The position numbers and the translations under genes are program-made. The notes under the pieces were generated by a model. It saw nothing but the letters and a program-made list of their open reading frames with translations, made no database searches and had not been told where the DNA came from. Source: Aquisalinus luteolus (GTDB lineage: Bacteria > Pseudomonadota > Alphaproteobacteria > Caulobacterales > Parvularculaceae). Taken from it: a stretch of 64,000 nucleotides of DNA. Every line of letters begins with the position of its first letter. Positions within the stretch are counted from its first letter, which is position 1. Below are positions 8,850 to 18,361 of this stretch, piece by piece. The DNA lies in NCBI RefSeq assembly GCF_009712425.2, contig NZ_VCJR02000001.1:1740001-1804000 (forward strand). Reading direction: 5' to 3'.

Positions 8850-9329
8850 CTACTTTTTGCGATCCAGACCATCTTCGAGCTTCTTCAGCCCGACAAGAAT
8901 GATGAGGGCCAGCAGCGTCACCAGCGCAGCGATGGCCTCGAACCCGGCGCCGCAGGCAAGGCCGATGGCCCCGGCGAGCCACATCCCGGCCCCTGTCGTC
9001 AGCCCCTCAAGCCGCCGACCGTGGCGGATGATAGACCCGGCGGCGAGAAAAGCGACCCCGGCAGTGATCGCCTCGATAATGCGCAACGGGTCGGGTCTGA
9101 TCGAGGTTTCGTCCTCGCTGCCATCGAGGGCAAGGCTCAGTTCGATGGCGATGATCGTGAACAGGCAGGCGGCGAGCGAGACCATGATGAAAGTCCTCAG
9201 CCCCGCCGGACGGTCGCGGATTTCCCGGTCGATGCCGAGAATCGCCCCGAACAGACAGGCCAGTGCCAAGCGCAGCAGGATTACCCCTGCCCCGATCTGC
9301 GTGGAGAATATCTGGTCCAGCTGCTCCAT
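8850..9329 (-). CDS. MgtC/SapB family membrane protein
   Basis: The product (159 residues from this start) has four to five hydrophobic segments and the family hallmarks ALACLFGAILGIDREIRDRPAGLRT, followed by ITAGVAFLAAGSIIRHG and LTTGAGMWLAGAIGLACGAG. MgtC proteins act in the inner membrane and are linked to magnesium limitation and acid or host-stress survival, partly by modulating F-type ATPase; SapB-type members outside pathogens have no fixed role. The start MEQLDQIF is preferred over the in-frame codon five residues upstream. It faces away from other genes in the region and seems to be a single-gene unit. Confidence 0.88.
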   Translation of the reverse strand: MEQLDQIFSTQIGAGVILLRLALACLFGAILGIDREIRDRPAGLRTFIMVSLAACLFTIIAIELSLALDGSEDETSIRPDPLRIIEAITAGVAFLAAGSIIRHGRRLEGLTTGAGMWLAGAIGLACGAGFEAIAALVTLLALIILVGLKKLEDGLDRKK

Positions 9330-9399
9330 GCCCCGCAAACGCACAGGGTATGGTGACTGTTCCAGCCTTCCAAAGTAACAGGGGGGGGTTACGCCAGCT

Positions 9400-10071
9400 C
9401 TAGCTCATCAGAGCGTATTCACCGCCCTTCTCGAGGGCCGCCTTGTAGGTGTCTCGGCCATGGACCTTCTCCAGCCAAGCCTTCAAATTCGGATGATCCG
9501 ACCCGAGACCGGTGCGGGCGGCGACAGCCTCGACCGGAAAACTCATCATGATATCGGCGGCGCTCAGCTCAGTGCCCGCGAACCAGCCCGTCGCGGCGAG
9601 AGAGTCTTCCCAGTACGCCATGTGGTTCTTCACCTGCGGATTGACGAAATTCGACAGCACCTTGTCGGCGATGCCCTTGGCGACCGGCTTGACGAAGAAC
9701 GGCATGTCCGCCTCTTTCACCCGGTTGAACACCAGCTTCATCAGTAGCGGCGGCATGGCAGAGCCCTCGGCATAATGCAGCCAGAACCGCGCCTGCCAGT
9801 AATCGGCGCTGTCCTTGCCCGGCATCAGGCGACCCAACCCGTATTTCTCCAGCAGGTACTCCACGATGGTGCCGGACTCCGCGATGGTCGTCTCGCCATC
9901 GGTGATCACCGGCGACTTGCCCAGCGGGTGCACATCCTTCAGCGATTGCGGCGCCAGCATGGTCTCGGCATCGCGCTCATAGCGCACGATCTCGTATGGC
10001 AGCTCCAGCTCCTCGAGCAGCCAGAGAATACGTTGCGAGCGGGAATTGTTGAGATGGTGGACAGTGATCAT
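9400..10071 (-). CDS. Glutathione S-transferase family protein
   Basis: The 223-residue product has an N-terminal thioredoxin-like domain beginning ITVHHLNNSRSQRILWLLEE, with the glutathione-binding PVITDGETTIAESGTIVEYL segment near residue 60-75 and an all-helical C-terminal half. The NNSRSQR loop suggests a serine as catalytic residue. GSTs conjugate glutathione to electrophiles or reduce peroxides in the cytosol. The substrate is not predictable. It is transcribed in the same direction as the genes around it, but gaps of 70 bases either side suggest its own promoter. Confidence 0.92.
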   Translation of the reverse strand: MITVHHLNNSRSQRILWLLEELELPYEIVRYERDAETMLAPQSLKDVHPLGKSPVITDGETTIAESGTIVEYLLEKYGLGRLMPGKDSADYWQARFWLHYAEGSAMPPLLMKLVFNRVKEADMPFFVKPVAKGIADKVLSNFVNPQVKNHMAYWEDSLAATGWFAGTELSAADIMMSFPVEAVAARTGLGSDHPNLKAWLEKVHGRDTYKAALEKGGEYALMS

Positions 10072-10141
10072 GACGGGTCTTTCGATTTGCTCACCCGCAG
10101 CCTATCGCGCTGCTCCCTCACCGCCAAGCGCGCAACACAGA

Positions 10142-10690
10142 TCAAGGCCTCTCGCCGATCACCCAGCGTTCCTCGTCGATCCAGAAGCGGCCTTCCTCGT
10201 CGGTCCGCACGCCATTGATGTCGTCGAAATCGACCTGGAATGGCACGATATAACCGCACACTTCGAAACCGTCCGGAATGGTCACATCGAAACTTTCGGT
10301 CAGCACCTTTGAGTCGAGCATGCGGTCGCTGCGCCAGAAGCTGCGATAGTATTCCTCGTCGTAAAACGCCGTGACCTCGCTATGGAACATGTCCGGCAGT
10401 CCCATCAGCACGCATGCGCGATAATACGGCACGCGCTCGCAAACCGGCGAGCGGGAGAGATAGTCCGCCGCCTTGATCAGCGCAGCCAGCGCCTTTTCCT
10501 GGATCGCCGCTGTCGTCGTCGGCGGGTTCACAAGTCGGTCGAGCACGGGGATCTTGTGGTTCATATAGCGCTCGTCGATGTAAGGCTCGTATCCGGCAAA
10601 ACCGTCCGCCCACCGGTCAAGCGCCCGCAGGCGGCGGTCGACACCCCTCACCTTCGCCGTTGGCCTGTGGATGGAAAGCCGCCTGCCCAT
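10142..10690 (-). CDS. Unknown protein, paralogue of upstream neighbour (possibly DUF3916)
   Basis: A 182-residue cytosolic protein with no recognised catalytic motif. It is clearly homologous to the gene upstream: both share LDRWADGF/LDKWAAGF, a middle YLSRSPV.ERVPYYRA segment, SEVTAFYD and the C-terminal DEERWVIG.RP. From memory this resembles DUF3916; I cannot confirm it. The ATG at 10690 is preferred to a TTG ten codons upstream because a GAGGGGG sequence lies 7-8 bases before it. It follows its paralogue by 13 bases and is therefore likely co-transcribed with it and with aspS. Confidence 0.75.
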   Translation of the reverse strand: MGRRLSIHRPTAKVRGVDRRLRALDRWADGFAGYEPYIDERYMNHKIPVLDRLVNPPTTTAAIQEKALAALIKAADYLSRSPVCERVPYYRACVLMGLPDMFHSEVTAFYDEEYYRSFWRSDRMLDSKVLTESFDVTIPDGFEVCGYIVPFQVDFDDINGVRTDEEGRFWIDEERWVIGERP

Positions 10691-10703
10691 TATCGCTGCC
10701 CCC

Positions 10704-11258
10704 TCATGGTCTCTGCCCAATCACCCAGCGCTCTTCATCGAACCAGCGCTTGCCGTCTTCATCAATGCGCATGCCCTCGACCACGTCTTCATCGTCCAGC
10801 GGATGGGCGACGATGGTGCCGTGCAGCTCGAAGCCTTCAGGGATGTTCAGGTCATACTTTTCCGTCACCCGCTCCACCGGCAGCGGCTCGCCGCTCCAGA
10901 ACCGCAGCGCATAGTCGCGATCATAAAACGCCGTCACCTCGCTCATGAACAGGTCGCCCATGGGCAGCAGCACGGCTGCTCGGAAATACGGAAACTCGAC
11001 GGCATATGGCGTGCGCGACAGATGCCCCGCCGCCGTCAACAGCGCATTGATCGCCCGCTCCTCGATCTCGCGGGTCACTACCGGCGGCTGGAACATGCCG
11101 CTGGAACAGGAGATTTTCCAGTTCCAGTAATGCGGGTCTTCCAGCGGCGGGTCGATCCCCTCGAACCCCGCCGCCCATTTGTCGAGATGGGCTAGCTGTT
11201 CGGCCGGCGGCACCATTTTCGGCTTGCGCCGGAACCGGTCTGTCAGCCAGCCGAACAA
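10704..11258 (-). CDS. Unknown protein, tandem paralogue (possibly DUF3916)
   Basis: A 184-residue product, second member of a tandem pair. It begins MFGWLTDRFRRKPK, then LDKWAAGFEGIDPP, a central ALLTAAGHLSRTPY segment, MSEVTAFYDRDYALRFW and the shared ending DEERWVIGQRP. The start is a TTG codon only 6 bases after the aspS stop, with GAGG in front, so it is probably the second gene of an aspS transcript. The function is unknown. The pair probably arose by local duplication followed by marked divergence. Confidence 0.75.
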   Translation of the reverse strand: MFGWLTDRFRRKPKMVPPAEQLAHLDKWAAGFEGIDPPLEDPHYWNWKISCSSGMFQPPVVTREIEERAINALLTAAGHLSRTPYAVEFPYFRAAVLLPMGDLFMSEVTAFYDRDYALRFWSGEPLPVERVTEKYDLNIPEGFELHGTIVAHPLDDEDVVEGMRIDEDGKRWFDEERWVIGQRP

Positions 11259-11264
11259 GCCGCC

Positions 11265-13064
11265 TCAGCCCTTCTTCTCTTCGATCGGTTTCGACACGCG
11301 GATATGCAGCTCCTTGAGCTGCTTGTCCGATGCCTCGACCGGTGCGCCGAGAAGCAGGTCCTCGCCCTGCTGGTTCAGCGGGAACATCGTCACCTCACGG
11401 ATGTTCTGCTCGCCAGCCAGCAGCATGACGATGCGGTCGACGCCGAAGGCCGCGCCGCCGTGCGGCGGGGCACCATAGCGGAAAGCGTTCAGCATGCCGC
11501 CGAATTTCTCCTCGACGACTTCCGCGCCATAGCCGGCGAGATCGAACGCCTTGTACATGATCTCTTCCTTGTGGTTACGGATACCACCGGAGCCCAGCTC
11601 ATAGCCGTTGCAGACGAGATCATACTGGCGTGCCTTGATCGCCAGGATCTTCTCCGGGTCGTCGCCAGCCTCTTCCAGCGCTTCGAGGCCACCGGCGGGC
11701 ATGGAGAACGGGTTGTGGCCGAACTCGACCTTCTTGTTCTCCTCGTCCCACTCATACATGGGGAAGTCGACAATCCACGCGAACTCGAACGAGTCCTTGT
11801 TGGCCAGTTCCAGCTCGTCGGCAACGACATTACGCGCCTTGCCGGCGATGTCGACGAACTCGGCCGGCTTCCCGGCGAGGAAGAAGGCTGCATCGCCCTC
11901 TTTCAGGCCCAGCTGCTCGCGGATCGCATGGGTGCGCTCCGGGCCGATATTCTTGGCCAGCGGCCCCTTGCCGTCGCCCTCATCGAACATGATATAGCCC
12001 ATGCCCGGCAGGCCCTGTTTCTGCGCCCAGGAATTCATCCGGTCACAGAAGGCACGGCTGCCACCACCCGGCGCCGGAATGGCGCGGATCTCGTTGGCGG
12101 GATCGGCCGCGATCTGGGCGAAGATCTTGAACCCTGAATCGACGAAATGCTCCGTCACCACCTGCATTTCAAGCGGGTTGCGCAGGTCCGGCTTGTCGGA
12201 GCCGTATTTCAGCATCGCTTCCGCATACGGAATTTCGCGGAACGGATAGGCCGACACCGGCTTGCCCTCGGCGAACTGCTCGAACGTGTCGCGGATCACC
12301 GGCCCCACCGCGTCGAAGACATCCTGCTGCTCGATGAAGCTCATCTCCAGGTCGAGCTGGTAGAAGTCGCCGGCGGACCGGTCCGCGCGGGCATCCTCGT
12401 CGCGGAAGCACGGCGCGATCTGGTAGTAGCGGTCAAAGCCAGACACCATGATCAGCTGCTTGAAAATCTGCGGCGCCTGCGGCAGCGCATAGAACTTGCC
12501 GGGGTGAAGCCGCGACGGCACCAGGAAGTCCCGCGCGCCTTCCGGCGAGGACGCCGTCAGGATCGGCGTCTGGAAGTCGTTGAAGCCCTTGTCTTCCATC
12601 CGGTTGCGCAAGCTGCGGATGATCCTGGAACGCAGCATCATGTTCGCGTGCAGCGTCTCCCGGCGCAGGTCGAGATAGCGGTGCTTCATCCGGATCTCTT
12701 CCGGATAGTCCGGCTCGCCGAAAACCGGCAGCGGCAGTTCCTGCGCCGCGCCAAGCACGGAAATCTCGTCGGCATAAAGCTCGATCTCGCCGGTCGGCAG
12801 GTTGGCGTTGACGAGGCTGTCATCGCGCGCCTTCACCCGCCCGTCGATGCGGATGCACCATTCGCTGCGCACCTGCTCGGCCGCCTTGAACGCCGGGGAA
12901 TCCGGGTCGGCGACGACCTGCGTCATGCCGTAATGGTCGCGCAGGTCGATGAACAGCACCCCGCCATGGTCGCGCACACGGTGCACCCAGCCGGACAGGC
13001 GAACGCTCTCGCCGACATCGGATTTACGAAGTTCGCCACAGGTATGGCTGCGATAGATATGCAT
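11265..13064 (-). CDS. aspS: Aspartyl-tRNA synthetase (AspRS)
   Basis: It charges tRNA-Asp, possibly also tRNA-Asn, with aspartate. The 599-residue class II synthetase has an N-terminal OB-fold anticodon domain ([23 protein letters not shown]), motif 2 ([10 protein letters not shown]), the bacterial GAD insertion in the middle, and motif 3 near the C-terminus ([13 protein letters not shown]). The start [12 protein letters not shown] at 13064 is chosen over a longer frame, because it matches the usual N-terminus of the family. Bacteria with B-type AspRS and GatCAB often use a non-discriminating form; which applies here is not visible. Confidence 0.97.
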   Translation of the reverse strand: MHIYRSHTCGELRKSDVGESVRLSGWVHRVRDHGGVLFIDLRDHYGMTQVVADPDSPAFKAAEQVRSEWCIRIDGRVKARDDSLVNANLPTGEIELYADEISVLGAAQELPLPVFGEPDYPEEIRMKHRYLDLRRETLHANMMLRSRIIRSLRNRMEDKGFNDFQTPILTASSPEGARDFLVPSRLHPGKFYALPQAPQIFKQLIMVSGFDRYYQIAPCFRDEDARADRSAGDFYQLDLEMSFIEQQDVFDAVGPVIRDTFEQFAEGKPVSAYPFREIPYAEAMLKYGSDKPDLRNPLEMQVVTEHFVDSGFKIFAQIAADPANEIRAIPAPGGGSRAFCDRMNSWAQKQGLPGMGYIMFDEGDGKGPLAKNIGPERTHAIREQLGLKEGDAAFFLAGKPAEFVDIAGKARNVVADELELANKDSFEFAWIVDFPMYEWDEENKKVEFGHNPFSMPAGGLEALEEAGDDPEKILAIKARQYDLVCNGYELGSGGIRNHKEEIMYKAFDLAGYGAEVVEEKFGGMLNAFRYGAPPHGGAAFGVDRIVMLLAGEQNIREVTMFPLNQQGEDLLLGAPVEASDKQLKELHIRVSKPIEEKKG

Positions 13065-13264
13065 GTCGTACTCCTGATGGCCCGCAACCGCGCGAAAAGA
13101 CGGCCACAGGCAGAAATTCTGTCTGTAGCGGCGGTTGTTAGCGGGTTTTCCGGCGGGGGGAAAGGGGTGGCGGGGACCCGGACACGCTTTCACCTGGAGA
13201 ACGTCATATTTTCCATCTTGAATCCTGTTAACTCACTGTTGCGACCATCGGGTGAGACGAAAAC

Positions 13265-14146
13265 ATGTTCTGGATCATCAATTTCATTCTCGCAGTGCTT
13301 GTCCTTGCAGGCTTCGCCGGGCGTTTTGGCTGGCCCTTCGAGATATTCACGAGCCTGAGGCCGCAACTGGCTCTCCTGATGCTGGCGATGGCATTTTACA
13401 TGATCATGATCGGCCGTCCCGCTTCCTGTCTGTTTTCACTGGGATTTGCCGCCATCGCGATTATCGGGATGAGCGCCCAATTCAGAACGTCGCCAGCATC
13501 TGTAGAACAACCCGACATGCGGATCGTGTGGGCCAACGTGTTTCACAAACCCTCTGCGCTGAAGAGAGTTATCCAGCTTGCGGAGAAGGAAAATGCCGAT
13601 CTCGTTCTGCTGGCAGAATATGACGGGATTGAAATGACCTTGCCGGATAACTGGCAATATCGTCTTCTTCCAGACGAAACCACTCTCACGAAGGTTGTCA
13701 TTCTCAGCCGAGGATCGGTCGACAATATGGCTGTTATGGATGCTCCTTTTCGACCGGTAAGCAAGGTCACCATCGAAACGCCAGCGGGGGTCATTACAGT
13801 GGGTGGCATCCATCCACACACGCCCATGTATCCCTCCTGGAATCGTCATCGGAACGCAGACATTACCGCGGCCATGAAAACGCTGGGCGAGCATAAGCAC
13901 GCTGTACTGGTCGGAGACTTCAATACAGTGCCTTGGTCGCAAGCGATGATCGATGCTGAGCGGGAAAGCGCCATGCGCCGCGTTCCCTATGGTCCATGGT
14001 CAAGCTGGATGGGCCCCCTGCCATTTTTCGGCCTGCCCATCGACCACACCTTTGTAACAAACGATCTTGAAGCGCATGTCCGCGTCGGGCGCGGCACCGG
14101 TTCTGATCATCTTCCCCTGATCATCGATGTAAGGATTTTGAAGTAG
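13265..14146 (+). CDS. Membrane-anchored endonuclease/exonuclease/phosphatase family protein
   Basis: The 293-residue product has two or three N-terminal hydrophobic segments (about residues 3-20, 33-48 and 55-72), then an EEP-fold hydrolase domain from about residue 84 (MRIVWANV). Active-site motifs are DLVLLAEYD (metal-binding glutamate), GGIHPHTP, VGDFNTVPWS and the C-terminal GSDHLPLI, all conserved in metal-dependent phosphodiesterases of this fold. Similar membrane-anchored members are widespread and uncharacterised; the substrate may be a phosphodiester in the periplasm, but this is inference. The base composition is slightly lower in GC than flanking genes. Confidence 0.85.
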   Translation: MFWIINFILAVLVLAGFAGRFGWPFEIFTSLRPQLALLMLAMAFYMIMIGRPASCLFSLGFAAIAIIGMSAQFRTSPASVEQPDMRIVWANVFHKPSALKRVIQLAEKENADLVLLAEYDGIEMTLPDNWQYRLLPDETTLTKVVILSRGSVDNMAVMDAPFRPVSKVTIETPAGVITVGGIHPHTPMYPSWNRHRNADITAAMKTLGEHKHAVLVGDFNTVPWSQAMIDAERESAMRRVPYGPWSSWMGPLPFFGLPIDHTFVTNDLEAHVRVGRGTGSDHLPLIIDVRILK

Positions 14147-14152
14147 ATATCG

Positions 14153-14830
14153 TTACGGCAAGGAAATGCCGGTTACGCGCTCATGATAGGCATCGTGACC
14201 GAAACTCTCCCACAACTCGACGACCATGCAGTGTTCTGTTGAATAGTTCAGCGTCCAGCGCCCCGGCTCGATGCCGGGCGATTCCGATGCGCCGAGCAAG
14301 GGCATGATCGTGGTTTTACCATCAGCATCGGGAAACGGCTGCTCGCTGGCCTCACCCACGGTCCACCTGACGTAATCGCCTGCCGCATCCGGTATCATCG
14401 CGGCCGTCTTGCCCGCCTCCAGTGGCCATAGCTGGTCCAGCGCCGCGATATCGTCTGTGAACCGGGTGCGCAGGTCGATGATGATGGCCGCAGGGAGTTT
14501 CCGGGTGCCATCTTCCTCTACGGAAAAAATAACATCCTCCACACCCAGACGGTCTGCCGCGAACTCGGTCAGGAACTCGTGCTTGTAGAAGACGAGATAG
14601 GTCTGGAAGTCCTCGTAATCAGCAAGGGTGACGACGAAACCCTCCTGCACGACCATGACCGTTTCATCGAAGGTGTCGCCGTCATCATCTTCCCAGGTCA
14701 GCACCATGTCCTGCTTCGGTATGCCGACCCCGTCTTCACTGATCCCCGCGCAGCCAGTCTCCTGCGCCATAACAGGCAAAGCCCAAAGCGCCGCTGCGAT
14801 TGCCGTTCCGGCCACCAGATTTTTCAGCAT
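14153..14830 (-). CDS. Exported protein of unknown function
   Basis: The 225-residue product starts with a clear Sec signal peptide (MLKNLVAGTAIAAALWALPVMAQ, cleavage after AQ expected near residue 23). The mature part is acidic and has two cysteines near its ends (GCAGI and EHCMVV) that could form a disulfide. I recognise no family. It is convergent with the preceding phosphoesterase gene, the stop codons being 7 bases apart, and divergent from the Ku gene. Confidence 0.7.
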   Translation of the reverse strand: MLKNLVAGTAIAAALWALPVMAQETGCAGISEDGVGIPKQDMVLTWEDDDGDTFDETVMVVQEGFVVTLADYEDFQTYLVFYKHEFLTEFAADRLGVEDVIFSVEEDGTRKLPAAIIIDLRTRFTDDIAALDQLWPLEAGKTAAMIPDAAGDYVRWTVGEASEQPFPDADGKTTIMPLLGASESPGIEPGRWTLNYSTEHCMVVELWESFGHDAYHERVTGISLP

Positions 14831-14974
14831 GAAATCCCCCTGATACGATCCTCTGCCGCGATCCTATCCTAAAATCCGCCATCGCCTACCGCTTTTTACT
14901 CCCTGCTCCGAATCGGAACCACGCCCGCCAAACCCCTGTTTACCCCCATGAATTCGCAACTTCAGGGGAAGACT

Positions 14975-15823
14975 ATGGCCGCGCGCGCATACTGGAAAGG
15001 CTATCTGAAACTTTCGCTCGTCTCGATCGGGATCGAGCTGTTCTCGGCGACGAAATCCGCCGCCCGGCCCTCCCTGAACCAGATCCACGAGCCGTCGGGC
15101 AAGCGCGTGCGCTACCAGAAAATCGTCGAGGGCGTCGGTCCCATCGACACCGACGAGATCGTCAAGGGCTATCAGGTCTCCAAGGACAATTACGTCATCC
15201 TCTCCAATGAGGAGCTGGACGAGATCAGGCTGGAGACGAAGGAGACCATCGAGCTCGTCCAGTTCGTCGACCATTGCGAGATCGACCCGCGCTATTTCGA
15301 GAAGCCCTATTACGTCGTGCCGAAGGACGACATTTCCAATGAAGGCTTCATCGTCATCCGCGAGGCGCTGCGCGACGCCAAGAAAGTCGCCCTCGGGCAG
15401 ATGGCCGTGCGCGGGCGCGACTATGTCGTCGCGATCAAGCCCTGCGGCGATGGCCTGTTGCTGGAGACCCTGCGCTATGCCGAGGAGATCAAGCAGAGCG
15501 ACGGCATCTTCGACGATATTCCGGACATGAAGCTCGACAAGGAGCTCCTGGAGCTTGCCGGTGAGCTGATCGAGAAGAAATCGAAGCCTTTCAACGCGGA
15601 GAATTTCGAGGCGCAATATGCGACTGCCCTGCGCGAGCTGATCAAGGAGAAAGAGAAGAAGGGCAAGGTCAGCCACGATGACTCTGAAAGCTCCACGAAA
15701 AGCGAGAGCAATGTCATCGACCTGATGGACGCACTGAAGAAATCCGTCTCCGGATCGAAATCGTCTTCGAAGAAATCCACAAAGAAGACGACGAAGAAGA
15801 GCACGAAGAAGAAAGCGAGCTAA
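14975..15823 (+). CDS. ku: Ku protein for non-homologous end joining
   Basis: It forms a ring-shaped homodimer that binds double-strand DNA ends and recruits LigD. The 282-residue product begins MAARAYWKGYLKLSLVSIGIELF, the canonical bacterial Ku start, and includes LNQIHEPSGKRVRYQK and VDHCEIDPRYFEKPYYVVP. It ends in a Ser/Lys-rich tail (about residues 245-282, SKSSSKKSTKKTTKKS) typical of the extended DNA-contacting tail of some bacterial Ku proteins. The ATG at 14975 has GGGGA upstream; an in-frame ATG nine codons earlier lacks one. Three bases separate it from ligD, so the pair is an operon. Confidence 0.95.
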   Translation: MAARAYWKGYLKLSLVSIGIELFSATKSAARPSLNQIHEPSGKRVRYQKIVEGVGPIDTDEIVKGYQVSKDNYVILSNEELDEIRLETKETIELVQFVDHCEIDPRYFEKPYYVVPKDDISNEGFIVIREALRDAKKVALGQMAVRGRDYVVAIKPCGDGLLLETLRYAEEIKQSDGIFDDIPDMKLDKELLELAGELIEKKSKPFNAENFEAQYATALRELIKEKEKKGKVSHDDSESSTKSESNVIDLMDALKKSVSGSKSSSKKSTKKTTKKSTKKKAS

Positions 15824-15826
15824 CCC

Positions 15827-18361
15827 ATGGCCGGCTCGCTCCAGACCTATCACGACAAACGCGACTTCGGGAAGACACCCGAACCGAAGGGCAAGGTCAG
15901 CCGCAAGAAGGGCAATCTCTACATGGTGCAGAAGCATGACGCGACGCGCCTGCATTTCGATTTCCGGCTGGAGCTGGACGGCGTCCTGAAAAGCTGGGCC
16001 GTTACGAAGGGGCCGAGCCTCGACCCTTCGGTCAAGCGTCTTGCCGTGCGCACTGAAGACCACCCGGTCGACTATGGCGATTTCGAAGGCGTGATCCCCT
16101 CCGGCTATGGTGCCGGTACGGTCATGCTGTGGGACACAGGCAGCTGGGAGCCACAGGAAGATCCCCATGAAGGGTTGAAGAAAGGCTCGCTCAAGGTCAC
16201 CCTGAAGGGCGAGCGCCTCAAGGGTGGTTTCGCCCTCGTCCGCATGAAGAACAAGAAGGGTGAGAAACGCGAAAACTGGCTGCTGATCAAGGAGCGGGAC
16301 GGCACCGAGAACGAAGACCTCGACCCGGTCAAGGAATGGCCGGACTCGGTCAAAACAGGCCGCGGCTTCGACGGCATCGAGAAAAAGGGCCCGACCCTGA
16401 AGGAGGCGCAGACCGAGACCAAGCGCCGGAAGGATGGCGAGAAGAAAACCGCGTCAAAGTCATCCCCAAAATCCTCTTCAAAATCTTCCGCCCGCCTGCC
16501 CGCCTTCATCGAGCCGCAACTGGCGACCCTCGATGACGAACCACCGCAGGGCGAGGAATGGCTGCACGAGATCAAATATGACGGCTACCGCCTCATCGCC
16601 TGCTGGGCTGAAGGACGCGCCAAACTATACACCCGCTCGGGCAAGGACTGGACGGATAAGTACCCGGCTATTGCCGAAGCCCTCGCCACCCTGCCCGGCA
16701 CAGGCGTCATCGACGGCGAGCTCGTCGCCATCAACGATCAGGGCCACAGTGATTTCGGTGCCCTGCAACAGGCGACTAAATCCGGCGACCAGGCCCGCCT
16801 CATCTATTATGCCTTCGACCTGCTGAAACACGGCCGCAAGGACTGGCGCAAGCAAGCCCAGGACGCCCGCAAGGACGCCCTCGCCGACCTGCTCGACGGG
16901 GTGAAAGACCCGATCCGCTATTCCGACCACGTCGTCGGCAAGGGCGACGATGTCATCGGCAAGGCCTGCCAGATGGGCCTCGAAGGCATCATCTCCAAAC
17001 GCGCCGATGCGAGATACCAGTCCAAACGTACCCGCGCGTGGATCAAGTCGAAATGTACCGGCAATGACGAGTTCGTCATCGGCGGCTATCGCAAATCCGA
17101 CAAGAAGGGCCGCCCCTTCGCCTCGCTTCTCTTGGGCGAATATGTCGATGGCGATCTCGTCTATCGCGGCCGCGTCGGCACAGGCTTTTCCGAAGACCTG
17201 ATGGCCAGCCTCTCGGCGAAGATGAAAAAGCTGGAGCGCAAGACACCGCCCTTTGCCGACATGCCCGCCGACGCGAAACGCGGCGCGGTGTTCCTGACGC
17301 CTGACCTCGTCGGCCAGATCGCCTATACCGAGGTCACGAGCGACGGCCATCTGCGTCATCCGTCCTTCCTGGGCCTGCGCGAGGACAAGCCGGCCAAAGA
17401 GGTCACGTCGGAGAAAGAGAAAATGAAAGAGGCAGAACCGGCAAAGTCATCCGCTGACAGATCATCCGGCGACACCGTCGCGGGCGTGAAGCTCTCCAGC
17501 CCCGACAAGGTCCTCTACCCGGACCAGGACGTCACCAAGCGCGACCTCGCGGAATACTACGCCGAGATCGCCGAACAGATGCTGCCCCACATCAAGGACC
17601 GGCCCGTGTCCCTCGTGCGCTGCCCGTCCGGGCGCACCGGCTCCTGCTTCTTCCAGAAACACCATAATGCCGGCACGCCGGACCACATGGGGTCAGTCAC
17701 CATCACCGAGAAAGATGGCGACAAGGGCGACTATCTCCTGCTCGGCTCACAGAAAGCGCTCGTTTCCGCCGCGCAGATCGGTGCGCTCGAACTGCATATC
17801 TGGGGCGCGCGCAGGGACAATATCGAAAAGCCCGACCGCATCGTCTTCGACCTTGACCCGGATGAAGGCAAGGATTTCGAGGACGTCAAAAAAGCCGCCC
17901 GGGATATCCGCGACCTGCTCGCCGCCGCTGACCTTCAGTCCTTCCCCATACTCACCGGGGGCAAGGGCGTGCATGTGGTGATCCCGGTGGAGCGCCAGCA
18001 TGACTGGGCGACGGTAAAGGGATTCGCGTCCGGCTTTGCCAAGCGGCTGGCGCAGGAAGACCCGTCCCGCTTTACCGCGACCATGTCCAAGGCCAAGCGC
18101 AAGGGCAAGATTTTCATCGACTGGCTGAGGAACGAGCGCGGCGCGACCGCAATCTGCCCTTACTCCACCCGCGCGCGCAAGGACGCGCCGGTCGCAACGC
18201 CGCTGACATGGGACGAGCTGTCCCGCGCCAGTTCAGGCGCCGACTACACGCTCGCCAATATCCGCCAGCGGCTGGCTCAGTTGAAATCAGACCCGTGGGC
18301 CGATTACGCCACCGTCCGGCAATCCCTACATAAAGGCCTGCTCGATGAGTTGCTCGACTAG
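15827..18361 (+). CDS. ligD: Multifunctional DNA ligase D
   Basis: It processes and seals double-strand breaks together with Ku. The 844 residues carry three domains in the order phosphoesterase, ligase, polymerase. The N-terminal 3'-phosphoesterase domain spans about 1-190 (HDATRLHFDFRLELDG, EDHPVDYGDFEG). The ATP-dependent ligase domain covers about 230-525, with the adenylated lysine at K250 in EIKYDGYR. The primase-like polymerase domain starts near 550 (KVLYPDQDVTKRDLAEYY) and has the metal aspartates in VFDLDPDEG. Ser/Lys-rich linkers join them. The order matches Pseudomonas LigD, not the mycobacterial arrangement. Confidence 0.96.
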   Translation: MAGSLQTYHDKRDFGKTPEPKGKVSRKKGNLYMVQKHDATRLHFDFRLELDGVLKSWAVTKGPSLDPSVKRLAVRTEDHPVDYGDFEGVIPSGYGAGTVMLWDTGSWEPQEDPHEGLKKGSLKVTLKGERLKGGFALVRMKNKKGEKRENWLLIKERDGTENEDLDPVKEWPDSVKTGRGFDGIEKKGPTLKEAQTETKRRKDGEKKTASKSSPKSSSKSSARLPAFIEPQLATLDDEPPQGEEWLHEIKYDGYRLIACWAEGRAKLYTRSGKDWTDKYPAIAEALATLPGTGVIDGELVAINDQGHSDFGALQQATKSGDQARLIYYAFDLLKHGRKDWRKQAQDARKDALADLLDGVKDPIRYSDHVVGKGDDVIGKACQMGLEGIISKRADARYQSKRTRAWIKSKCTGNDEFVIGGYRKSDKKGRPFASLLLGEYVDGDLVYRGRVGTGFSEDLMASLSAKMKKLERKTPPFADMPADAKRGAVFLTPDLVGQIAYTEVTSDGHLRHPSFLGLREDKPAKEVTSEKEKMKEAEPAKSSADRSSGDTVAGVKLSSPDKVLYPDQDVTKRDLAEYYAEIAEQMLPHIKDRPVSLVRCPSGRTGSCFFQKHHNAGTPDHMGSVTITEKDGDKGDYLLLGSQKALVSAAQIGALELHIWGARRDNIEKPDRIVFDLDPDEGKDFEDVKKAARDIRDLLAAADLQSFPILTGGKGVHVVIPVERQHDWATVKGFASGFAKRLAQEDPSRFTATMSKAKRKGKIFIDWLRNERGATAICPYSTRARKDAPVATPLTWDELSRASSGADYTLANIRQRLAQLKSDPWADYATVRQSLHKGLLDELLD

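Noticed and set aside
10691-10720. TTG start ten codons upstream for the second of the tandem paralogues
   Set aside because: It would overlap the preceding gene and lacks the GAGGGGG sequence that fits the ATG at 10690.
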